This document shows positions 47,627 to 55,376 of a stretch of DNA of 64,000 nt, piece by piece (positions within the stretch are counted from its first letter, which is position 1; each line of letters opens with the position of its first letter). The notes below the pieces were generated by a model. That model did no database searches. It was not told the origin of the DNA and saw only the letters and a program-made list of their open reading frames with translations. Source of the stretch: Prevotella sp. UBA6994 (GTDB lineage Bacteria > Bacteroidota > Bacteroidia > Bacteroidales > Bacteroidaceae); NCBI GenBank assembly GCA_002449845.1, contig DJXW01000037.1:140973-204972 (forward strand). The letters are read 5' to 3'. The position numbers and the translations under genes are program-made.

Positions 47627-48894
47627 TATAGGTCACTGCCGATGTCTGAGCGGAAATACTTGTCGGTGAATTGAATCTTTTGTGCTTCGTTGAAGCATTT
47701 CGCCAATGCTTCCTCCTTGTCTTTTCCATAGCAACTAACGGCTATCACTCGTCCGCCATTGGTGACTACTTGACCGTCTTTCATTGCCGTTCCGCTATGG
47801 AACACCACGCAATCTTCCACTTGGTCTAACCCTGTGATGGGATAGCCTTTCTGGTAAGCTTGTGGGTAACCTCCGCTGACAAGCATCACACATACGGCTG
47901 CTCGCTCGTCAAACTCTACCTTACACTGGTCTAACGTGCCATGAGCTACGCCTTGGAAAAGGTCAACGATGTCGCTCTTCAAACGCAGCATCACACTCTC
48001 TGTTTCGGGGTCGCCCATCCTGCAATTGTATTCAATGACCATAGGATTTCCACCTACATTGATCAGTCCGAAGAAGATGAATCCCTTGTAGTCAATACCT
48101 TCCTCTGCCAGTCCCTCTACGGTAGGACGGATGATGCGTTTTTCCACCTTTTCCATCCAATCCTTGTCGGCAAAGGGAACGGGTGTTACGCTTCCCATTC
48201 CGCCCGTGTTCAGACCTGTGTCGTGCTCGCCAATGCGCTTGTAGTCTTTGGCTTCGGGAAGGATTTGGTAATGCTTTCCGTCGGTGAGGACAAATGCGGA
48301 ACATTCGATTCCACTTAAAAACTCTTCAATGACCACTTGTGCGGAGGCATTGCCAAACATTCCGCCCAACATTTCCTTGAGTTCTTTTTTTGCCTCTTCT
48401 AACGTGGGGAGAATGAGTACGCCCTTTCCAGCGCACAGACCGTCGGCTTTCAAGACGTATGGAGGGTTGAGTGTTTCCAAGAACGCCATTCCCTCATCGA
48501 TGGTCGTACCGTCAAAGGTGCGATAGGCAGCGGTGGGGATGTGATGTCTCTGCATGAATCCTTTGGCAAAATCTTTACTTCCTTCCAACAGAGCTCCACC
48601 CTTAGACGGACCGATGACGGGGATGTGAGCCGTAGAAGCGTCGTTCTTGAATTCATCGTATATACCCTTTACCAATGGGTCTTCTGGTCCAACCACCACC
48701 ATGTCTATCTGATGATCTTTGGCAAATTGCTTGATGGCTTCAAAGTCGTCAGCCTTGATATTCACGTTCTCGCCAACTCCGCTTGTTCCTGCATTTCCTG
48801 GTGCAATGTAGAGTTTTCCCACTTGTTTGCTTTGGGCGATTTTCCAAGCAAGTGCATGTTCTCTACCGCCACTTCCTAACAATAATATATTCAT
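47626..48894 (-). CDS. purD: Phosphoribosylamine-glycine ligase
   Basis: The second enzyme of purine synthesis, joining phosphoribosylamine and glycine with ATP. The 422 residues have the N-terminal LLLGSGGREHALAWK (4-18), VVGPEDPLVKGI, an ATP-grasp domain with YVLKADGLCAGKGV and VIEEFLSGIECSAF, and the signature RMGDPETESVMLRL. It lies 14 bases after the peptidase gene and overlaps the next gene by one base. The operon mixes RNA modification, proteolysis, purine synthesis and membrane proteins; no purine riboswitch was seen before it. Confidence 0.96.
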   Translation of the reverse strand: MNILLLGSGGREHALAWKIAQSKQVGKLYIAPGNAGTSGVGENVNIKADDFEAIKQFAKDHQIDMVVVGPEDPLVKGIYDEFKNDASTAHIPVIGPSKGGALLEGSKDFAKGFMQRHHIPTAAYRTFDGTTIDEGMAFLETLNPPYVLKADGLCAGKGVLILPTLEEAKKELKEMLGGMFGNASAQVVIEEFLSGIECSAFVLTDGKHYQILPEAKDYKRIGEHDTGLNTGGMGSVTPVPFADKDWMEKVEKRIIRPTVEGLAEEGIDYKGFIFFGLINVGGNPMVIEYNCRMGDPETESVMLRLKSDIVDLFQGVAHGTLDQCKVEFDERAAVCVMLVSGGYPQAYQKGYPITGLDQVEDCVVFHSGTAMKDGQVVTNGGRVIAVSCYGKDKEEALAKCFNEAQKIQFTDKYFRSDIGSDL

Positions 48895-48908
48895 TTTGGT
48901 GTTTGTAT

Positions 48909-51062
48909 TTATTTCAGGTATGTATCAAAATAGTCACTGATTCTCTCGTGTAGGTGAACGCTACTGTGCCCCATCATGTTATGAGGCTCGCCAGGGTAAG
49001 CAAAGAAGTCGGGTTGAGTGCCAGCCTCTACGCAAGCAGAAAGGAATGAGAGACAATGTTGTGGAACCACCGTGTTGTCATTGTAGCCCGTGATGATTTG
49101 GAGCTTTCCTTTCAAGTTCTTTGCTTGTTTGATCAATGAGGTTTTCTCGTAACCTTCAGGATTGGCTTGTGGTGTGTCCATGTATCTCTCGCCATACATC
49201 ACCTCGTACCATTTCCAGTCGATGACGGGACCACCAGCCACACCCACCTTAAACACGTCGGGATGATTGGTCATCAAGGTGATGGTCATATATCCTCCGA
49301 AGCTCCATCCGTGAACGCCCATCCTGTCTGCGTCAACGTAAGGCAAGGTCTTCAGAAACTCCACGCCCTTCATCTGGTCTTGCATCTCTATCTGTCCCAA
49401 TTGGCGGAAGGTGGCTTGCTCAAACTCTCTGCCCCTGTTATCGCTTCCCCTGTTGTCGAGGATGAATAGCAGGTAACCTTTCTGAGCCATGTACGTTTCC
49501 CAACCACGTGAACAGTAGTTCCAACGTGCATCTACATTGTGCGCATGAGGACCGCCGTAAACATATACGATGGTAGGATATTTCTTGGATGGGTCAAAGT
49601 TGACGGGTTTCACCATGCGGTAGTATAGGTCTGTCACGTTATCGGCAGCCTTGATAGTGCCGCAGGAATATTCTGGCACTTGGTAATCTTTCCAAGGATT
49701 CTCGGCAACGAATAATGTCTTGCTTTGGTTCTTCATATTCGTAACGGCAATCACCCTTGGCACTTGTGGCTCTGAATACTTGTCGAGGATGAACGTGCCG
49801 TTGGCAGATAGAGTTGGCGTATGCCAACCTTTTCCATTGTCTAAAAGCGTTTTCTTTCCATTCTTCACGTTCACGGCAAAGGTGTTTCGCTGGATGGGAG
49901 AAAGTTCGTTGGATTGGTAGAGAATACTCTTTTCCTTGGTGTTGAATCCCAATACGTCTAATACTACCCAGTTGCCGTCGGTCAGTTGGGTGTATGTCTT
50001 CTTGGAAAGGTCATATATATATAGGTGATTGTAACCATTGCGCTGACTTTGGAATACAAACTTGTTGCTGTCCCAAGGCAAGAACATGATGGGGTGGAGT
50101 GGTTCCACGTATTTGTCGTGTTTCTCTTGGTATAGTTCTTCCTTTTTCTCGCCCGTAGTGGCATCATAGCTGATGAGTTGGCAATCATTCTGGTCACGGT
50201 TCAACTCAAACATGTAAATGGTCTGGTTATCTGGGCTCCAGGCGATATTCGTGAAATATCGGTCAACGGGGTTGGCTGTTTTCAGGTAAGCTGTCTTCTC
50301 CGTCTTCAAGTCAAAAACGCCCACTGTGACCACATGAGAGGTTTCGCCTGCCATCGGGTATTTGTCGGGTTCGTAGGAGGCTACACGGGTGAAGATGTTC
50401 ACCTGCGGATAATCTGTAACCATGGTCTGATCCATGCGATAGAAGGCAAGTCGTTCTCCGTCAGGACTCCAGAACGTGCCTTTCTCAATGCCAAACTCAT
50501 TGCGGTGAACACTTTGTCCATACACGATTTCTCGTGAGCCGTCGGTGGTGAGTTGTCTTTCCTTTCCTTGGGCATCAAGAACGCAGAGTTGTTGGTTATC
50601 GTTCAAGTAAACTGAAGCCTTTGACGTTGCCACCCATTCACGGGAATTTTCCTTTGAGGTGCTGTCTGCCCAGACCACTTTTTTTTGCTTGAAGTCTATC
50701 AGCATCATCACATGGTCTCCGTAAACGGATACAAGAGGCTTCTCGGCATCATGGAATTCTGTGGACAACAAATGACGTACGGTGTGAGAGATTCCACTGT
50801 TTTTCACCCAACTGTTGATTTGTCTCAGGGTAAAAAGTGTATTCTCCTTTCCCGTTTTCATGTTTACCAAGAAACATTCTTCTACATCTTGTCGAATCAA
50901 CTTGTCTCCCCACCATGTGTAATATTTGTTTGCAGGAACCATGTTTCGGTAGTTGTTACCACCGAAATTCAAGTCTTCCAAGGTGAATTTCTTTGCTTGA
51001 GCATTGATGTCCATGTGGGAGAAAAGTGCTAATAAACAGATAAGAACAAATTTAATCTTCAT
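48909..51062 (-). CDS. Prolyl oligopeptidase-family peptidase (S9B, DPP IV / prolyl tripeptidyl peptidase-like)
   Basis: The start MKIKFVLICLLALFSHMDIN at 51062 gives 717 residues with a signal peptide (cleavage near A21-Q22). A much longer in-frame extension to 51494 is only the shadow of the rlmL tail repeats and is excluded. It has an N-terminal beta-propeller (about 40-460) and an alpha/beta-hydrolase domain with S587 in GWSFGGYMT, D662 in YNDNTVVP and H703 in SSVHLHERIS. It cleaves N-terminal Xaa-Pro peptides in the periplasm, feeding peptide catabolism. Near the site that binds the substrate N terminus only one Glu is visible (RNEFGI), not the adjacent pair of true DPP IV. The coding start overlaps rlmL by 11 bases. 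Confidence 0.88.
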   Translation of the reverse strand: MKIKFVLICLLALFSHMDINAQAKKFTLEDLNFGGNNYRNMVPANKYYTWWGDKLIRQDVEECFLVNMKTGKENTLFTLRQINSWVKNSGISHTVRHLLSTEFHDAEKPLVSVYGDHVMMLIDFKQKKVVWADSTSKENSREWVATSKASVYLNDNQQLCVLDAQGKERQLTTDGSREIVYGQSVHRNEFGIEKGTFWSPDGERLAFYRMDQTMVTDYPQVNIFTRVASYEPDKYPMAGETSHVVTVGVFDLKTEKTAYLKTANPVDRYFTNIAWSPDNQTIYMFELNRDQNDCQLISYDATTGEKKEELYQEKHDKYVEPLHPIMFLPWDSNKFVFQSQRNGYNHLYIYDLSKKTYTQLTDGNWVVLDVLGFNTKEKSILYQSNELSPIQRNTFAVNVKNGKKTLLDNGKGWHTPTLSANGTFILDKYSEPQVPRVIAVTNMKNQSKTLFVAENPWKDYQVPEYSCGTIKAADNVTDLYYRMVKPVNFDPSKKYPTIVYVYGGPHAHNVDARWNYCSRGWETYMAQKGYLLFILDNRGSDNRGREFEQATFRQLGQIEMQDQMKGVEFLKTLPYVDADRMGVHGWSFGGYMTITLMTNHPDVFKVGVAGGPVIDWKWYEVMYGERYMDTPQANPEGYEKTSLIKQAKNLKGKLQIITGYNDNTVVPQHCLSFLSACVEAGTQPDFFAYPGEPHNMMGHSSVHLHERISDYFDTYLK

Positions 51063-52635
51063 CATCGTCAAATCTTCTTTTGTTTCCAAAATCCTTGTTG
51101 CCTCGTTTCTTCTTGTCGTTAAAGCGTCCTCCTTCTTTTCCGAAACGTCCTCCATCCTTTCCAAAACGGTTGCCATCTTTCCCATATCGACCTCCATCCT
51201 TGGAGAAACGTTTGTCCCCCTGTCCGAATTTCTTGTCTTTCTTGTCGAATCTTCTATCACCATTGAAATGGCTGTCGTGGTCGTGGTCGAAGAATTTCTT
51301 GGCTCGTTCCTTTCTTGCTGCCTCACGTTCCTCTTTCTCGTTGGCACGTTCCAGGGAAAGGAACCTGAACGAGCGGATGTCTTGTCCTTCATTCTCTTCT
51401 TCCTCTTCCAAGCGTTTCTTGAAGTCGCGGTTTTTCTTGAAACGATGTTTCTCCGCCATTGCCTTCTTTTCCTCTTCGGTCTTGACGATTCCACCTTCTT
51501 GGCGGAACTCTTTCATCTTTCCCTCAAACATGGAGTACTTGCGGAACTCACATTCCAGACTTCCGTTAAACACGGGGATTTTGATAGAAGGCTTCAGTCC
51601 AATCTGCTCAAAGCATTCCTCACGGTAACTCAAAATCCATGCGTCGTTGCCCGTGAATTGGTGCTTGAGCTTTTCGCCAATCATCTTGTAAGTAGCCAAG
51701 AGGTTTGGTGTGGAGATGCGCTCTCCGTATGGTGGATTGGTGATTATGATGGCTTTCTCTGCTGGTTTCGTGAAATCCTTGAAGTCGGCAGCCTCAATGG
51801 TTATCTCATTGGCAAACCCAGCAGCCCTGACGTTCAGACGGGCTTTGCCCACGGCTTTCATGTCAATGTCGTAACCGTAGATATGATGTGTAAACTCGCG
51901 TTCCTTGGAATCGTCGTTGTAAATCATGTCGAAAAGGTCTGCGTCGAAGTCGGGCCATTTCTCGAAAGCATATCCCTTGCGGAATATGCCAGGACTCATG
52001 TTGTGGGCAATCAATGCAGCCTCAATCAACAAGGTTCCCGAACCACACATTGGGTCAATGAAGTCGGTGTCTCCCTTCCATCCCGTCATCAGTATCATTC
52101 CTGCGGCAAGCACTTCGTTTAACGGTGCTTCCACGCTCTCTTGACGGTAGCCACGACGATGCAACGACTCTCCGCTGGAGTCTAACGAAAGAGTGGCGTT
52201 GTCTTCTGCCACGTGGATGTTCAGGCGGATGTCTGGATTGGCAACCGAGATGTTGGGGCGTTCGCCAGTCTTCTCACGGAACTGGTCAACAATGGCATCT
52301 TTTACCTTGTAAGTTACGAATCGGGAATTACGAAACTCTTCGGAGTAAACAACTGAATCCACGGAGAATGTCTTTCCCTTGAGGATGTATTGACTCCAGT
52401 CGATTTTCTTCACTTCCTCATACATGTCGTCTGCGCTCTTTGCCTTGAAGTGGCAGATGGGCTTCAGAATGCGTATAGCCGTATGCAGTTGGAAGTTGGC
52501 ACGATACATCATTTCCTTGTCGCCGGTAAATGACACCATGCGGCGACCTATTTGTACGTCGTTGGCTCCCAACTCTATTAATTCCTTTGCTAACACGGGT
52601 TCCAGCCCCATGAACGTTTTTGCTATCAGTTCCAT
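51052..52635 (-). CDS. rlmL: 23S rRNA guanine methyltransferase with THUMP domain and a repetitive basic tail
   Basis: 527 residues. An N-terminal ferredoxin-like/THUMP RNA-binding part (about 1-160, with GLEPVLAKELIELGANDVQ) is followed by a SAM-dependent methyltransferase domain with FIDPMCGSGTLLIEAALIA and the N2-guanine catalytic motif ITNPPYGERI. This matches the N-terminal half of E. coli RlmL (m2G2445 of 23S rRNA). After about residue 390 the domain ends and a charged tail begins, with tandem degenerate octamers of the type GKDGGRFG and a final FDDDED. The tail is low complexity and RNA-binding-like. It is the first gene of a five-gene operon; no clear promoter element was found in the 102-base gap before it. 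Confidence 0.88.
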   Translation of the reverse strand: MELIAKTFMGLEPVLAKELIELGANDVQIGRRMVSFTGDKEMMYRANFQLHTAIRILKPICHFKAKSADDMYEEVKKIDWSQYILKGKTFSVDSVVYSEEFRNSRFVTYKVKDAIVDQFREKTGERPNISVANPDIRLNIHVAEDNATLSLDSSGESLHRRGYRQESVEAPLNEVLAAGMILMTGWKGDTDFIDPMCGSGTLLIEAALIAHNMSPGIFRKGYAFEKWPDFDADLFDMIYNDDSKEREFTHHIYGYDIDMKAVGKARLNVRAAGFANEITIEAADFKDFTKPAEKAIIITNPPYGERISTPNLLATYKMIGEKLKHQFTGNDAWILSYREECFEQIGLKPSIKIPVFNGSLECEFRKYSMFEGKMKEFRQEGGIVKTEEEKKAMAEKHRFKKNRDFKKRLEEEEENEGQDIRSFRFLSLERANEKEEREAARKERAKKFFDHDHDSHFNGDRRFDKKDKKFGQGDKRFSKDGGRYGKDGNRFGKDGGRFGKEGGRFNDKKKRGNKDFGNKRRFDDDED

Positions 52636-52737
52636 ATTTGTTATTTATATATTATCTATTTTGCAACCTGTCTATTTCAGTTTTTGCTTGATGAGTACGG
52701 TTATGTGACACATGACAGAGCTTTTACTGATGAATGT

Positions 52738-55278
52738 TTATTGAAATGTCAGTTCTTCCTTTTCCGGATGCTTGTCAATGTGAATGGTGTCGCCGGCGTG
52801 GTTCTCACCACTGAGTATGCGTTCGCAGATTCCATCCTCGATGTGATTCTGAATGGCTCGCTTCAGTGGACGTGCTCCAAATTGTACGTCGTAGCCTTTC
52901 TGTGCGACAAACTCCTTGGCTTGGTCGCTGATCTCCAGATGGTACCCCAAGTTTTCTATTCTCTTGAACAATCCCTTCAGTTCAATGTCGATGATCTTCA
53001 TGATGGCGTTCAAGTCAAGCTGGTCGAAAGTAATGATTTCGTCTAACCTGTTCAGAAACTCTGGGGCGAATTGCTTGCTCAAGCTCTTCTGTATGATTGA
53101 GCGTGCGTATTCCTTGTCTTTGTCGTCAATGCTCAGACCTACGGTTCCGTTCGAGGAGAAACCGATGCCTCTTCCAAACTCCTTCAGTTGGCGGGTACCA
53201 GCATTAGAGGTCATGATGATGATGGTGTTGCGGAAGTCTATCAATCTACCGTTTCCGTCAGTCAACCTTCCTTCGTCGAGTACTTGTAAGAGGAGGTTAA
53301 ACACATTGCCGTGAGCTTTCTCTATCTCGTCGAGCAATACGATGGAGTAGGGCTTCCTGCGCACTTTCTCGGTCAGTTGTCCACCTTCCTCATATCCCAC
53401 GTATCCCGGAGGTGCTCCCACCAATCTCGATACGTTGAAACTCTCCGTGTATTCGCTCATGTCTATGCGGATAATGGCATCATCAGAGCCAAACATAAAC
53501 TCGGCAAGTCTCTTGGCAAGATAGGTCTTACCCACGCCAGTGGGTCCTAAGAACATGAATACGCCAATGGGATGGTTGGGCTCTTTCAGTCCGATGCGGT
53601 TTCGCTGAATGGCTTTCACGATTTTCTCTATGGCAGGGTCTTGTCCGATGACCACGTTCTTCAGTTCGTTTGCCATTCCCTTCAGACGAATACCTTCAGC
53701 CTCTGCCATTCGTTGTACGGGTACTCCCGACATCATGGAAACCACATCAGCCACCTCCTTGTCCGTGATGGTCTCACGCTCGCTGCCATCGTTTGCCAGC
53801 CATTGCTTGTTCAACTCTTCCAGTTCCGCTTCCAGTTCGGTCTGTCGGTCACGGTAACGGGCTGCCAACTCAAAGTTCTGGTTGCCTACGGCATCTTGCT
53901 TCTTTTCCTTGATAAAGCCGATTTCCTTTTCCTTTTCCGTGATTGATGGTGGCACTTGCGCATGTTGCAAATGTATGCGAGCTCCCACCTCATCCATGGC
54001 ATCTATTGCCTTGTCGGGGAAAAATCTGTCGTTGACATATCGCTCTGTCAATTTGACACAGGCGTTGATGGCATCTTCCGTATAGGTAACGTGATGATGC
54101 TGTTCGTATCGGTCTTTGATGTTATGCAGAATGACGAGCGTCTGCTCCGTCGTGGTAGGATCTACAATAATCTTCTGGAACCTACGCTCCAATGCGCCGT
54201 CTTTCTCGATGGAGTTACGGTATTCGTCGAGCGTGGTTGCGCCTATACATTGAATGGTTCCCCTTGCCAATGCAGGCTTCATGATATTGGCAGCGTCCAT
54301 GCTTCCTGGTGTGCTTCCTGCTCCAATCAACGTGTGAATCTCGTCGATAAACACGATGATGTCGGGATTGCTCTCCAACTCCTTCAACAAGGCACGGATG
54401 CGTTCCTCAAATTGTCCACGGTATTTCGTACCTGCCACGATGGCGGTCATGTCAAGGTTCACCAATCGTTTGTTGAAGAGGATAGGAGAGGTGTGGTGCT
54501 GGGCAATCATCTGTGCCAGTCCTTCTACGATGGCGCTCTTTCCAACACCGGGTTCACCTATGAGGATAGGATTGTTTTTCTTCCTCCTGCAAAGGATTTC
54601 CATCACCCTTTGTATTTCCTTTTCCCTTCCTACCACGGGGTCCAACTTCCCGTCGATGGCAGCTTGTGTCAGGTCGGTAGAGAAGTTGTCGAGCACAGGG
54701 GTGTTTCCGCCTGGCTTCTTGTTTTGGGTGGTGGTGTGAGAACCATTGTCTGCTCTCATCCCTGCGTGATTGCCTTTGGTTGGCTCTGCCTCGTCCTCAA
54801 ACTCGTCGGGCAGGTCTAATCCACTTTTGACGGTGGATGCTGATTGTTTCAAGAATATCAATGTATCTTCGTAATTCATCTTGTTTTGTTCTAATACCTC
54901 CTTGGCACCATTGTTCACTTGGTCGTGAAGCATAGCCAACAACAGGTGTTGCACATCTACGGTCTGGGTTCTTTGCAGACGTGCTTCCAATACGGCAAGT
55001 TTCAGGATGTTGCTGGCTTTCTCGTTCAGCATCACACCGTTATCTATCTTGTAAGGCAAATATATGTCGTTATCCTCTGCCTTTTTTTCCAATGCTTCCT
55101 TGAAAGCCTTGATGTCGATATGATGATAATTGAAAAGGTCCATCAGAGGAGATTCCTTTTCACGTATCATTCCCAAAAGCAAATGTTCTGGTCCTACCCA
55201 TTTGCTTTTCAGACGTGTGGCTTCTTCTCTGCTGAACGCAAGTATTTCTGACACTTTTTGTGAAAACTGACTTGTCAT
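52738..55278 (-). CDS. clpC: ATP-dependent Clp protease, ATP-binding subunit ClpC
   Basis: An 846-residue class I Hsp100 unfoldase. Two Clp_N repeats (about 1-145) and an acidic linker precede AAA-1, with Walker A GEPGVGKS (241-248) and DEIHTLIGAG. A UVR-type coiled coil (KKQDAVGNQNFELAARYRDR) marks ClpC rather than ClpA/B, followed by AAA-2 with GPTGVGKT and the sensor region VLLDEIEKAH. It would feed unfolded proteins to ClpP; a ClpP-docking loop is not obvious by eye. clpP is not adjacent. No CtsR-like operator was recognised upstream. Confidence 0.92.
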   Translation of the reverse strand: MTSQFSQKVSEILAFSREEATRLKSKWVGPEHLLLGMIREKESPLMDLFNYHHIDIKAFKEALEKKAEDNDIYLPYKIDNGVMLNEKASNILKLAVLEARLQRTQTVDVQHLLLAMLHDQVNNGAKEVLEQNKMNYEDTLIFLKQSASTVKSGLDLPDEFEDEAEPTKGNHAGMRADNGSHTTTQNKKPGGNTPVLDNFSTDLTQAAIDGKLDPVVGREKEIQRVMEILCRRKKNNPILIGEPGVGKSAIVEGLAQMIAQHHTSPILFNKRLVNLDMTAIVAGTKYRGQFEERIRALLKELESNPDIIVFIDEIHTLIGAGSTPGSMDAANIMKPALARGTIQCIGATTLDEYRNSIEKDGALERRFQKIIVDPTTTEQTLVILHNIKDRYEQHHHVTYTEDAINACVKLTERYVNDRFFPDKAIDAMDEVGARIHLQHAQVPPSITEKEKEIGFIKEKKQDAVGNQNFELAARYRDRQTELEAELEELNKQWLANDGSERETITDKEVADVVSMMSGVPVQRMAEAEGIRLKGMANELKNVVIGQDPAIEKIVKAIQRNRIGLKEPNHPIGVFMFLGPTGVGKTYLAKRLAEFMFGSDDAIIRIDMSEYTESFNVSRLVGAPPGYVGYEEGGQLTEKVRRKPYSIVLLDEIEKAHGNVFNLLLQVLDEGRLTDGNGRLIDFRNTIIIMTSNAGTRQLKEFGRGIGFSSNGTVGLSIDDKDKEYARSIIQKSLSKQFAPEFLNRLDEIITFDQLDLNAIMKIIDIELKGLFKRIENLGYHLEISDQAKEFVAQKGYDVQFGARPLKRAIQNHIEDGICERILSGENHAGDTIHIDKHPEKEELTFQ

Positions 55279-55376
55279 GGTTGTCCTTTTACCTTATTAT
55301 TATTCTGAATAAATTTGAATGTCAATGAATTTCATACAAAGATTGTGCCAAGATTATCTCGTTATCATTCCCTTTT

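Noticed and set aside
51063..51494. N-terminal extension of the peptidase gene (about 144 extra residues rich in Arg, Lys, Thr)
   Set aside because: It lies wholly within the repeat-rich tail of rlmL in another frame; the signal peptide at 51062 marks the true start.
51004..52122. Long open frame on the plus strand with Ser/Phe/Leu-rich product
   Set aside because: Antisense shadow of rlmL; open because of the low-complexity repeats, no recognisable domain and no promoter.
53956..54819. 287-codon open frame antisense to clpC
   Set aside because: Shadow of a conserved AAA protein with no domain of its own.
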